Source of the DNA: Pseudonocardia sp. MH-G8
GTDB taxonomy: Bacteria; Actinomycetota; Actinomycetes; Mycobacteriales; Pseudonocardiaceae
DNA: 64,000 bases
Assembly: GCF_002262885.1 (NCBI RefSeq)
Contig: NZ_NKYF01000035.1
Coordinates: forward strand, 32,103 to 96,102
Direction of reading: 5' to 3'
Shown here: positions 7,153 to 16,400 of the stretch, one piece after another
Position numbering within the stretch: position 1 is the first letter of the stretch
Layout of the letters: each line of letters starts with the position of its first letter
Notes under the pieces: generated by a model
Database searches by the model: none
What the model was told of the DNA's origin: nothing
The model's input: the letters and a program-made list of their open reading frames with translations, nothing else
Translations under genes and position numbers: made by a program

Positions 7153-8174
7153 TAGATCGTCTCGCTCAGTGCCTTGATCGGCATCTGCAGCTCGCCGAGC
7201 AGGTCGATGTCGGTCTCCGCGGGGCGCCCCAGCGTCGTGAGGTAGTTGCCGACGATCACCGCGTTGATCCCACCGAGCAGGCCGCGACGCGCGCCGAGAT
7301 CGCCGAGGGTGATCTCCCGCCCGCCGGCGAAGCGGAGCACCGTGCGCGGCAGCGCCAGCCGGAAGGCGGCGACGGCGCGCAGCGCGTCCGGCCCGGACAC
7401 CGGCTCGAGGTCTCCGAACGGGGTGCCGGGACGGGGGTTGAGGAAGTTGAGCGGCACCTCGTCGGGGGTGAGCGAGGCGAGCTGGCCCGCGAACTCGGCC
7501 CGCTGCTCCAGGGTCTCCCCCATCCCGAGGATCCCGCCGCAGCAGACCTCCATGCCGGCCTCGCGCACCAGGCTCAGCGTCTCCCAGCGCTCCTCCCACG
7601 TGTGCGTGGTGACGACGTTCGGGAAGTGCGAGCGGGCCGTCTCCAGGTTGTGGTTGTAGCGGTGCACGCCCATCGCGGCGAGCTGCTCGACCTGTTCGGG
7701 CGTGAGCATGCCCAGCGAGCAGGCGATGTTGATGTCGACCTCGTCCTTGATCGCCGCGATGCCGGCGGCGACCTGGGCCATCAGCCGCTCGTTCGGGCCG
7801 CGGACGGCCGCGACGATGCAGAACTCCGTGGCGCCGGTCTTCGCCGTCTGCTTGGCCGCCTCGACCAGCGACGGGACGTCCAGCCATGCGGAGCGCACCG
7901 GCGAGTCGAACAGGCCCGACTGCGAGCAGAAGTGGCAGTCCTCCGGGCAGCCGCCCGTCTTCAGCGAGATGATGCCCTCGACCTCGACCTCCGGGCCGCA
8001 CCAGCGCATCCGCACGTCGTGGGCCAGCGCGAGCAACGGGTCGAGCGCATCGTCGGGAAGCCGGAGGACGTCGAGCACCTGCTCACCGGAGAGCCCTTGA
8101 CCAGCCTCCAGGACCTGCTGACGTGCGGTGGCGAGGATGTCGGTACCGAGCGTGTCGGGGCGGGTCGTCGTCAC
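7152..8174 (-). CDS. bioB: Biotin synthase
   Basis: BioB (340 aa) is a radical SAM enzyme that inserts sulfur into dethiobiotin. The CxxxCxxC cluster motif is GGCPEDCHFCSQSG, followed by the family signatures EFCIVAAVRGP, YNHNLETARSHFPNVVTTH and CCGGILGMGET. ILGMGET-type and FLNPRPGTPFG segments confirm the family. The GTG at 8174 was chosen because it overlaps the bioD stop by 4 bp (GTGA), the style seen at every other joint here. A TTG at 8192 would add six residues. It is the third gene of bioF-bioD-bioB-bsaP. Confidence 0.95.
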   Translation of the reverse strand: MTTTRPDTLGTDILATARQQVLEAGQGLSGEQVLDVLRLPDDALDPLLALAHDVRMRWCGPEVEVEGIISLKTGGCPEDCHFCSQSGLFDSPVRSAWLDVPSLVEAAKQTAKTGATEFCIVAAVRGPNERLMAQVAAGIAAIKDEVDINIACSLGMLTPEQVEQLAAMGVHRYNHNLETARSHFPNVVTTHTWEERWETLSLVREAGMEVCCGGILGMGETLEQRAEFAGQLASLTPDEVPLNFLNPRPGTPFGDLEPVSGPDALRAVAAFRLALPRTVLRFAGGREITLGDLGARRGLLGGINAVIVGNYLTTLGRPAETDIDLLGELQMPIKALSETI

Positions 8175-8872
8175 AGCTGCGGAGTCTGCCAAACACCGCC
8201 CAGTTCCGCCGCCAGACTGTGACGCGCGACGGTCGCGAACCGCTCCGGCGCCAGCGCGCCCGCGCCCTCGGGCAGGGCACCGAGCAGCGGCACACCGCTG
8301 GTGGTGGGCAGGTCGGCGAGGTTGCAGCGGGACGCGAGGTCCGGCGTGGCGGGCCAGGCACCGATCACGACGCCCGCGCAGGTCAGCTCCCTGGACCGCA
8401 ACGCCGCCACGGTGAGCTCCGTCGCGTTGAGCGTGCCGAGGCCCGCCGTGGCCACCACGAGCACCGGCGCGGCGAGCAGCCCGGCGACGTCGACGAGCGT
8501 GCCGTGCGTGTCGAAGCGCACCAGCAGGCCGCCCGCGCCCTCGACGAGCACCAGGTCGTGCGCGTCGGCGAGCTCTCCGGCGGCGTCCGCCGCGGCCGCG
8601 GGGGTGACCGGTGGTGCCCCCGCCCGCCGGGCGGCCGTGTCGGGAGCGAGGGGGTCCGGGTAGCGCGCCAGCTCACGCCCGGTGGTGCCCGGCACCAACC
8701 GGGCGACGTCGGCGAGGTCGCCCGGCTCCCCGACCCCCATCCCGGTCTGCGCAGGCTTGAGCACGGCCACCCGGTCCCCACGGGCAGTGGCGACGGCGGC
8801 CAGTGCCGCGGTGACGACGGTCTTCCCGACCCCGGTGCCGGTGCCCGTCACGACCAGGATCCGTCCGCTCAC
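8171..8872 (-). CDS. bioD: Dethiobiotin synthetase
   Basis: BioD (233 aa) is the ATP-dependent carboxylase that closes the ureido ring of dethiobiotin. The P-loop is VTGTGTGVGKTVV, close to the N-terminus. The substrate-lysine segment is LKPAQTGM, and the switch-like segment LVLVEGAGGLLVRFD holds the conserved GAGG. The GTG start overlaps the bioF stop by 4 bp, and its own stop overlaps the bioB start by 4 bp. No bioA aminotransferase is present in this cluster; it must be encoded elsewhere or replaced by another route. Confidence 0.95.
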   Translation of the reverse strand: MSGRILVVTGTGTGVGKTVVTAALAAVATARGDRVAVLKPAQTGMGVGEPGDLADVARLVPGTTGRELARYPDPLAPDTAARRAGAPPVTPAAAADAAGELADAHDLVLVEGAGGLLVRFDTHGTLVDVAGLLAAPVLVVATAGLGTLNATELTVAALRSRELTCAGVVIGAWPATPDLASRCNLADLPTTSGVPLLGALPEGAGALAPERFATVARHSLAAELGGVWQTPQL

Positions 8873-10020
8873 GGCGCACCGACCAGGGCGAGAACCTCCG
8901 CGAGCACGCCGCGGACCCGCGCGATGTCGTCCTCGGAGAGGGTGGCCCGGGCGGTGAGGCGCAACCTGCTGGTCCCCTCCGGCACCGACGGCGGGCGGAA
9001 GCAGCCCACCCGCAGGCCGCGCTCGGCGCAGCGCGCCGCCGCGGCCACGGCGACGTCGGGCTCGCCGAGGACCACGGCCACGACGGCCGACGGCGGTGCG
9101 GGCACGCCCGCGGCACCCGCCAGCGCGGCCGCGGCCGCCAGCACCGCGGCCGGGCGCTGCGGCTCACCGCACAGGACGTGCAGGGCCGCGAGCGCGGCGC
9201 CTACGGAGGCGGGCGCGAGGCCCGTGTCGAAGATGAACGAGCGCGCCGAGTCCACCAGGTGCGCCACGACGGCCGCCGGCGCGAGCACGGCGCCGCCCTG
9301 GCTCCCGAGCGCCTTCGACAAGGTGATCGTGGCGACCACGTCGTCGGCACCCGCCAGCCCGGCCTGCGCGAGCAACCCGCGCCCACCCGGTCCGACGACC
9401 CCGAACCCGTGCGCCTCGTCCACGACCAGCAGCGCGCCGTACCGGCGGCAGACGTCGTGCAGGGCGCGCAGCGGCGAGAGCCCGCCGTCGACGCTGTTGG
9501 CGCTCTCCGTCACGACGAGCGCGCGCGCCTCCGTGCGCACCGCGAGCGCGGCGCCGACGGCGTCCGGATCGTCGTGCGGCACCACCACGACCCGCGCCCG
9601 CGAGAGCCGGCAGGCGTCCACCAGCGAGGCGTGGTTGGCCGCGTCCGACACGATCAGGGTGTCCGGCCCGGACAGCGCCGTGAGCACGCCGAGGTTCGCC
9701 GCGTAGCCGGAGGAGAAGACGAGCGCCGCCTCGGCCCCGGCGAACGAGGCGAGTTCGTCCTCCAGCTCGGCGTGCAGCCGGGTGGTGCCGGTCACCAGCC
9801 GCGATCCGGTGGCCCCCGCCCCCCAGGTGCGGGCCGCCCGAACGGCGCCCTCGATCACGCGGGGGTCGGTGGCGAGGCCGAGGTAGTCGTTGCCGGCGAG
9901 GTCGAGCAGCGGCTCGTCCGCTGCCCGCGGGCGCAGCTCGCGGCGCAGCCCGGCCGCGCGCCTGCGGGCGGCGTGCGGCGCGAGCCAGGCGAGCGGGTGC
10001 TCGGGATCGGGGAACGTCAC
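8869..10020 (-). CDS. bioF: 8-Amino-7-oxononanoate synthase
   Basis: BioF (383 aa) is a PLP enzyme joining pimeloyl thioester and alanine. Key features are LDLAGNDYLGLATDPR at the N-terminus, the cofactor-binding DEAHGFGVVGPGG and the PLP lysine in TLSKALGSQGGAV. It is the first gene of bioFDB-bsaP. The start is debatable: GTG at 10020 lies exactly 7 bp after the -10-like TACCGT and would be leaderless, while TTG at 10026 is also in frame. I chose GTG. The upstream gap contains a composite palindromic repeat (10040-10146). Confidence 0.93.
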   Translation of the reverse strand: MTFPDPEHPLAWLAPHAARRRAAGLRRELRPRAADEPLLDLAGNDYLGLATDPRVIEGAVRAARTWGAGATGSRLVTGTTRLHAELEDELASFAGAEAALVFSSGYAANLGVLTALSGPDTLIVSDAANHASLVDACRLSRARVVVVPHDDPDAVGAALAVRTEARALVVTESANSVDGGLSPLRALHDVCRRYGALLVVDEAHGFGVVGPGGRGLLAQAGLAGADDVVATITLSKALGSQGGAVLAPAAVVAHLVDSARSFIFDTGLAPASVGAALAALHVLCGEPQRPAAVLAAAAALAGAAGVPAPPSAVVAVVLGEPDVAVAAAARCAERGLRVGCFRPPSVPEGTSRLRLTARATLSEDDIARVRGVLAEVLALVGAP

Positions 10021-10027
10021 GGACAAG

Positions 10028-10040
10028 ACGGTAGCTACCG
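10028..10040 (-). promoter_or_regulatory. Possible leaderless bioF promoter with 12-bp palindrome
   Basis: On the minus strand TACCGT (10033-10028) fits the TAnnnT -10 pattern and stands 7 bp before the bioF GTG. It overlaps the perfect palindrome CGGTAGCTACCG (10029-10040). A regulator site such as a biotin repressor operator is conceivable, but the palindrome is short and could be chance. Confidence 0.35.
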
Positions 10041-10146
10041 CGACACACGCACTCGCAGACCCCGACTCGCGGAAGGGCGGAGCCCCCCAATTCCGCGAGT
10101 CGGGGTCCCACCCCCGCGAGTCGGGGTCCTGCTGTGCGGGTGTCGC
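10040..10146. repeat. Composite palindromic intergenic repeat, block A
   Basis: The block is bounded by GCGACACACGCA (10040-10051) and the inverted TGCGGGTGTCGC (10135-10146). Inside, CCCCGACTCGCGGAA (10060-10074) pairs perfectly over 15 bp with TTCCGCGAGTCGGGG (10091-10105). A further CGCGAGTCGGGG copy follows at 10115-10126. The block fills the gap between the sulP-type gene's 3' end and bioF. Related blocks occur near 23.2, 43.6 and 63.9 kb, so this is a dispersed repeat and not a local terminator. It has no coding potential. Confidence 0.8.
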
Positions 10147-10159
10147 GCTCCGGGGTGGG

Positions 10160-12289
10160 TCACTGCGTCGGGCGGAACTCCTGCGCCTCCTCGTCGAGCA
10201 CGAGCACCCGGGCGGTCGGGATGTCGAAGTACAAGCCCAGCAGGGCCGCGTCGACGTCCTGCGCGCGCAGCGTCGCGAGCTGCACGGCGACGTTCACCAT
10301 CGCCAGCGCCTCGACCTCGCCGTACCCGGCCGCGAGCGCGCCGCGGGCCACCGGGTGCCCCTCGCGCAGCGCCGTCAGGCTCGACACGCCGGCGCTGAGC
10401 CAGTCGCCGAGCGCGCCGCCGGGCTCGGGCGCCCCGTCGAGCAGCCCGCGCATCGCCCCGCACCCGGAGTGCCCGCACACCGCGATCAGGGGAACCCGCA
10501 GCACCTCGGTGGCGTACTGGAGGACGGCGCGGACCGACGTGCCGGCCACCAGGTTGCCCACGTTCTGGACGGTGAGCAGGTCACCGGGCCCGCTGCGGGT
10601 GATCAGGTTCGGCTGCACGCGCGAGTCGGCGCAGCACAGCAGCAGTCCCTTCGGGGCCTGGTCGTGGGCGAGCCCCTCGAGCGTCGGGCGGATGAGGTCC
10701 GCCGCGTCGGAGTGGTAGGCCGCGACGCCGGCGAGCAGCGGGGAGTGCGGGTGGTGGTCGACCTCCTGCCACTGCGACCAGGTCGCGTAACGGTGCAGGG
10801 CCGACCCGCCCGCCTGCGTGCGCGCTCCCGGCTCGGTGACCGCGACCTCGGCCCCGCTCGCACGGCGCCGGGCGGTCCAGGCGTCGAGGTGGTCGAAGGC
10901 GGCGTGGTCGAGGTAGTCCACGACGAGCTCCACCCGGACCGGCACGTCCGCCGGCACTCCTGCGAGCGTGCGCGCGAGGGCGGGAACCGACAGGAAGCTC
11001 AGGCTGCCCTCCACGACGACCCGCCACGGCGCCACACCGTCCGGGGGCACGATCCGGACGCGGGCCCGCACGGCGCGGCGCAGCATCACCACACCGGCGA
11101 GCACCAGCCCGATGACCACGCCTTCGAGCAGGTTCAGCAGGAGCACCCCCGCGACCGTGCCGAGGTAGACGAGCAGCTCGCCGTGCGAGCGCGCCGCGGC
11201 GATGTCGGCGGGTTTCACGAGCTGGGCGCCGACCACGACGAGCAGCCCGCCGAGCACCGCCATCGGGATCAGCTCGATCACGCCGACCAGCACGATCCCG
11301 AACACGGCGATCCAGAGGCCGTGCAGCACCGCGGAGGCACGGGTCCGGGCCCCGGCCCTGACGTTGGTGGCGCTGCGCACGATGACGCCGGTGACGGGCA
11401 GGCCGCCGAGCACGCCGGACAGGGTGTTGGCCACGCCCTGCCCGATCAGCTCCCGGTCCGGGTTGCCCCGGGGCCCGGTGTGCATGCGGTCGACCGCGAC
11501 GGCGGACAGGAGGCTCTCGACGCTCGCGACGAGCGCGACCGTGAGCATCCCGCCGAGGACGCCGGCCCACGGCACGTCGGGGAGCAACGTCGGCAGCGTG
11601 ATCGCCTCGAGCAGCCCGCCGGGCAGGCCGACCCGGGGGACGCCGGCGAACGGGAGGGCGAGCGCGGTGACCGCGATGACGGCGACGAGCGGGCCGGGAA
11701 CCACCCGTACCCGGCGGGGCAGCCGCGGCCACACCAGCAGCAGGGCGATCGTGGCGAGGCCGGCCAGCGCGGGCCCGGGGCCGATCTGCGCCAGCGCGCG
11801 CGGCAGCTCGGCGAGCGCGGCCACCGCGCCCGTCGGCGGCTCGCCGCCCAGCACGACGTGCAGCTGCGAGAGCGCGATCGTGATGCCGATCCCGGCGAGC
11901 ATCCCGTGCACGACGGCCGGCGGGATGGCCTGACTGAACCGCGCCACGCGCGCGAGGCCGAACAGGAGCTGTAGCAACCCGGCACCGGCGGTGATCAGGC
12001 AGGTGGCCTGCCAGCCGAAACGCGCCACCAGCTCGGCGACCACCACGGTCAGGCCGGCGGCCGGGCCGCTGACCTGCAGCGGCGTGCCGCCGAGCACACC
12101 GGCGACGATCCCGCCGACGACGGCGGCGATCAGCCCGGCCATGAGCGGGGCGCCGGAGGCGAGGGCGATGCCGAGCGAGAGGGGCACCGCGACGAGGAAG
12201 ACGACGAGCGAGGCGAGCACGTCCGCGCGCAGGGTGTCGCGGCGATGGGGCGGGGAGTGCTGGGCGGGGCGGGGCGGCGATGTCGTCAT
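10160..12289 (-). CDS. SulP anion transporter-STAS-beta-carbonic anhydrase fusion
   Basis: A 709-aa fusion. Residues about 20-400 form a SulP transporter with 10-12 hydrophobic segments and the family region SGPAAGLTVVVAELVARFGW. About 410-500 is a STAS-like domain (VVVEGSLSFLSVPALART). About 515-709 is a beta-carbonic anhydrase with zinc ligands in LLCCADSRVQPN and AVCGHSGCGAM. It probably imports bicarbonate or another anion while interconverting it with CO2. Such fusions are known in actinobacteria. The ATG follows a GGAG site; longer upstream frames look non-coding. The zinc-binding Cys, Asp, Arg and His are all present, so the enzyme looks active. Confidence 0.9.
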   Translation of the reverse strand: MTTSPPRPAQHSPPHRRDTLRADVLASLVVFLVAVPLSLGIALASGAPLMAGLIAAVVGGIVAGVLGGTPLQVSGPAAGLTVVVAELVARFGWQATCLITAGAGLLQLLFGLARVARFSQAIPPAVVHGMLAGIGITIALSQLHVVLGGEPPTGAVAALAELPRALAQIGPGPALAGLATIALLLVWPRLPRRVRVVPGPLVAVIAVTALALPFAGVPRVGLPGGLLEAITLPTLLPDVPWAGVLGGMLTVALVASVESLLSAVAVDRMHTGPRGNPDRELIGQGVANTLSGVLGGLPVTGVIVRSATNVRAGARTRASAVLHGLWIAVFGIVLVGVIELIPMAVLGGLLVVVGAQLVKPADIAAARSHGELLVYLGTVAGVLLLNLLEGVVIGLVLAGVVMLRRAVRARVRIVPPDGVAPWRVVVEGSLSFLSVPALARTLAGVPADVPVRVELVVDYLDHAAFDHLDAWTARRRASGAEVAVTEPGARTQAGGSALHRYATWSQWQEVDHHPHSPLLAGVAAYHSDAADLIRPTLEGLAHDQAPKGLLLCCADSRVQPNLITRSGPGDLLTVQNVGNLVAGTSVRAVLQYATEVLRVPLIAVCGHSGCGAMRGLLDGAPEPGGALGDWLSAGVSSLTALREGHPVARGALAAGYGEVEALAMVNVAVQLATLRAQDVDAALLGLYFDIPTARVLVLDEEAQEFRPTQ

Positions 12290-12626
12290 CTCAGTCTCCG
12301 GGCAGACGTCGGGAGGACCGGCGGCAGTGCGCGGCGATCGAGGAACGATCTCCATCGGCTGTCCGTTCCGCCGGTTTCGTCCGTTGCCCGACCGCGGCAC
12401 CTGCTGTAACCCGGCATTCATGTTCATCTGTAAGGGATGATCCATACTGGTCAGGAGCACGGGCCGGAGGCCGATTAGCCGAGCGCATTGCCCCTTTCGG
12501 GGGTATCGGCGAACCACCTGATCGAGTGCTCCCGGCGGGGCGCTGCCCCGACCCGCACCCGGCCGCCGCCGGGCCCGAGTGGCGCGACTGCGTCCGCACC
12601 CGCCGACCCCACTACTCTGAGCCGCC
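12290..12626. other. Divergent intergenic region, sulP fusion and PaaX-like gene
   Basis: This 337-bp gap must hold both promoters. A less GC-rich patch at about 12,410-12,460 (around TTCATGTTCATCTG and GGATGATCCATACT) is the likeliest site for minus-strand signals. A short hairpin CCCC-TTTC-GGGG lies at 12,491-12,502. On the plus strand TACTCT (12,613-12,618) sits 8 bp before the regulator's ATG and may be a leaderless -10. Nothing coding is visible. Confidence 0.5.
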
Positions 12627-13484
12627 ATGAGCGCCGCCGACACCGATCACCCGGCGCTCTCGCGGCGGCGCGAGCTCGGCGCCACCAGTGCCCGCTCGCT
12701 GCTGCTCACGGTGCTCGGCGAGTTCGTGCTCCCCCGCGACGAGGCCGTGTGGACCCAGGTGCTGATCGACGTCCTCGGCCGCCTCGGCGTAGAGGCCAAG
12801 TCGGCCCGCCAGGCGCTCGCGCGGACGGCGGCGGAGGGCCTGCTCGAGTCCGACCGCGCCGGGCGGCGCGTCCGGTGGTCGCTCACGGCGCAGGGCCGCC
12901 GCCTGCTCTCCGACGGTGCGGAGCGGATCTACGGGTTCGGCGCTGCCGGCCGCAGGCCGTGGGACGGGCGGTGGCTCGTGCTGCTCGTGAGCGTGCCGGA
13001 ATCCCGCCGCCGGCTGCGGCACCGGCTGCGGACGCGGCTCGCGTGGGCCGGCTTGGGCTCACCCGCACCCGGCGTGTGGCTCAGCCCCGACCCGGGCAAG
13101 CAGGACGAGGTGGCCGGCGTGATCGCCGACCTCGGGCTCGACACCGCCACCAGCTCCTTCGTGGGCCCCTTCGGCGCGATCGGCGCGCCGCGGCAGGTCG
13201 TGGCGCAGGCCTGGGACCTCGCCGAGGTGGAGGCCGCGTACGAGGAGTTCCTGCAGACGTTCATCGGCGCCGCACCCCTGGATCCGGGCGAGGTGCTCGT
13301 GCACCAGATCCACCTCGTGCACGCGTGGCGGCGCTTCCCCTTCCTCGACCCCGAGCTCCCGGCAGAGCTGCTGCCCGAGGGGTGGGCAGGGGCCCGGGCC
13401 GCCGCGCTGTTCGACGCCCTGCACGACCGGTGGGCGGAGGAGGCCCGACGGTACTGGCAGGAGCTGCGGGCCGCCCCGTCGTGA
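12627..13484 (+). CDS. PaaX-family transcriptional regulator
   Basis: A 285-aa protein with the three-part PaaX layout. An N-terminal winged helix (about 15-85) contains ARSLLLTVLGEFVLPRDEAV and VEAKSARQALARTAAEGLL. The central domain (about 95-175) opens with WDGRWLVLLVSVPESRRRLR and includes APGVWLSPDP. A C-terminal helical domain follows (FLDPELPAELLPEGWAG). The family is named for the phenylacetate repressor, but many actinobacterial members control other catabolic genes and no paa gene is near. No clear ribosome site is seen; a leaderless start is suggested by TACTCT 8 bp upstream. The gene converges on dnaE1 with a 15-bp gap. Confidence 0.88.
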   Translation: MSAADTDHPALSRRRELGATSARSLLLTVLGEFVLPRDEAVWTQVLIDVLGRLGVEAKSARQALARTAAEGLLESDRAGRRVRWSLTAQGRRLLSDGAERIYGFGAAGRRPWDGRWLVLLVSVPESRRRLRHRLRTRLAWAGLGSPAPGVWLSPDPGKQDEVAGVIADLGLDTATSSFVGPFGAIGAPRQVVAQAWDLAEVEAAYEEFLQTFIGAAPLDPGEVLVHQIHLVHAWRRFPFLDPELPAELLPEGWAGARAAALFDALHDRWAEEARRYWQELRAAPS

Positions 13485-13499
13485 CGACCGGGCCCGCGC

Positions 13500-16400
13500 C
13501 TACCCCAGGCAGCCCGGGCCCAGCAGTGTCTTGAGGTCGCCCATCAGGGCCGAGGACTGGGTGACCTTCAGCGCGTCGTCGAGCCGCAACATCGTGGTGC
13601 GCGAACCGTTCACCAGCGACAGGTGCACCTCCGACGTGCCCGGGTGGTTGGTGAGCACCTCCTTGAGCTTCGACACCCGCTGCGGGGTGACCAGCTCGGT
13701 GCGCATGCTCACCTTCACCGGCGCGCCCGCACCGCCCGCGGCCTGCGAGAGATCCGGCACCGCGAGGTCGTTGACGATCAGCGACAGTCGGTCGTCGCGC
13801 TTGTTGACCCGGGCCTTCACCAGCACGATGGCGTCCTCGGCGACGTCGACGCCGACCACCTGGTAGCAGCGGGGGAAGAACAGCACCTCGATGCCACCGG
13901 CGAGGTCCTCCAGCTGCGCCGACGCCCACGGCTCGCCGTTCTTGTTCACCCGCCGGTTCACGCCGGTGAGGATGCCGCCGATGGTGACCTGGTGGCCGTC
14001 GGACACGTTCCCCTCGAGGATCGTGGAGATCGACATGTCCGACTTGGACAGCAGCGCCTGCTCCACGCCGTGCAGCGGGTGCCCGGACACGTACAGGCCC
14101 AGCATCTCCCGCTCGACGGCGAGCTCGTGCTTCTTGTCCCACTCGTCGGGGGGCACCTCGGTGTCGAACACGGAATCGAGCTCGGAGGGGGCCGAGCCGT
14201 CCATCGAGCCGAACAGGTCGAACTGGCCCATCGACGCGGCCTTCTTCGTGCTCATCACCGCGTCGATGGCGTCGGCGTGCACGAGCAGCAGGCCCTTGCG
14301 GGGGTGGCCGAGCGAATCGAACGCGCCGGCCTTGATCAGCGACTCGATGACCTTCTTGTTGCAGACGACGGCGTCGACCTTGCGCAGGAAGTCGGAGAAG
14401 TCGGTGAACGCCCCCTTCTCCCGGCGGGCGGCCACGATGGCGTCGACGACGTTGACCCCGACGTTGCGGATGCCGCCCAGCCCGAACCGGATGTCGTCAC
14501 CGACCGGGGCGAAGTTGCGCACCGAGTCGTTGACGTCGGGCGGCAGCACCGTGATGCCCATGCGGCGGCACTCGGCCAGGTAGACGGCGGCCTTGTCCTT
14601 GTCGTCGCGGACCGACGTGAGGACGGCGGCCATGTACTCGGCCGGGTAGTTGGACTTGAGGTAGGCAGTCCAGTACGAGACCACGCCGTACGCCGCGGAG
14701 TGGGCGCGGTTGAACGCGTAGTCGGAGAACGGCAGGAGGATGTCCCACAAGGTCTTGACCGCGGCCGCCGAGTAGCCGTGGTCCTTCATGCCCTGGGCGA
14801 AACCCTCGTACTCCTTGTCGAGGATCTCCTTCTTCTTCTTGCCCATCGCGCGGCGCAGCAGGTCGGCCTTGCCGAGGGAGTACCCGGCCAGCACCTGCGC
14901 GATGGCCATGACCTGTTCCTGGTAGACGATCAGGCCGTAGGTCTCGCCGAGCACCTCCTTGAGCGGCTCCTCCAGCTCGGGGTGGATCGGCGTGACCTCT
15001 TGCCGGCCGTTCTTGCGGTCGGCGTAGTCGTTGTGGGCGTTGGCGCCCATCGGACCCGGCCGGTACAGCGCGCCGACGGCGGAGATGTCGTCGAACTCGG
15101 TGGGAGCCATGCGCCGCAGCAGGTCGCGCATCGGCCCGCCGTCCAGCTGGAACACCCCGAGGGTGTCGCCGCGGCCGAGCAGCTCGTAGGTCTTGGGGTC
15201 GTCGAGGGCGACGCTCTCGATCTCGAGCTTCGGCTTGCCGTTGAGCTCGATGTTGTCCAGGGCGTCGTCGATGATCGTGAGGTTGCGCAGGCCGAGGAAA
15301 TCCATCTTCAGCAGCCCGAGCGTCTCGCAGGCGCCCATGTCGAACTGCGTGATGATGGCGCCGTCGGCCTCGCGGCGCTGGATCGGGATGACGTCGATCA
15401 GGGGCTTGCTCGACATGATCACGCCGGCGGCGTGCACGCCCCACTGCCGCTTGAGGCCCTCGAGCCCGCGCGCGGTGTCGATGATCTCCTTGACCTGCGG
15501 GTCGGCCTCGTACAGCGCCCTGACCTCGGTGGCCTCCGAGTAGCGCTTGTGGGACGGGTCGAACACGCCCGAGAGCGGGATGTCCTTGCCCATCACGGCG
15601 GCCGGCATCGCCTTGGAGATGCGGTCGGCCACCGCATAGCCGGGCTGGCCGTACAGCACCCGCGCCGAGTCCTTGATCGCGGCCTTCGCCTTGATCGTGG
15701 AGTAGGTGATGATCTGGGCGATGCGGTCCTCGCCGTACTTCTCCGTGGTGTAGCGGATCATCTCGCCGCGCCGGCGCTCGTCGAAGTCCATGTCGATGTC
15801 GGGCATCGAGATGCGCTCGGGGTTGAGGAATCGCTCGAAGATCAGCTTGTGCTCGATCGGGTCGAGGTCGGTGATCCCGAGGACGTAGGCCACCAGCGAC
15901 CCGGCGGCCGAGCCGCGGCCGGGGCCGCACCGGATGCCGACGGACTTGGCGTGCTGGATGAGGTCGGCCGTGACCAGGAAGTAGCCCGGGAAACCCATCT
16001 GGATGATGACGCCGACCTCGTACTCGGCCTGCTTGCGGTACCGATCGGTGATCCCCTGCGGGAACCGCATGTGCAGGCCGCGCTCGACCTCCTTGACCAG
16101 CCAGCTCTCCTCCGTCTCCCCCTCGGGGACGGGAGCGCGCGGCATGAGGTCCTGGCCCTCGACGAAGCCGACGTCGACGCGCTCGGCGACGAGCAGCGTG
16201 TTGTCGCAGGCCTCGGGGAACTGCGGATCCCACTGGGCCCGCATCTCGGCGGCCGACTTGAGGTAGAAGTCCTGCGCGTCGAACTTGAAGCGGTTGGGGT
16301 CGGCCAGGGTCTTGCCGGTCTGCACGCACAGCAGCACCTCGTGCGGCTTGGCGTCCTCCGCGTAGGTGTAGTGCAGGTCGTTGGTGGCCAGGCCCGGCAG

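Noticed and set aside
12491..12502. CCCC-TTTC-GGGG hairpin as a riboswitch or terminator
   Set aside because: The stem is only four to five bp and lies in a region expected to contain divergent promoters; chance is a sufficient explanation.
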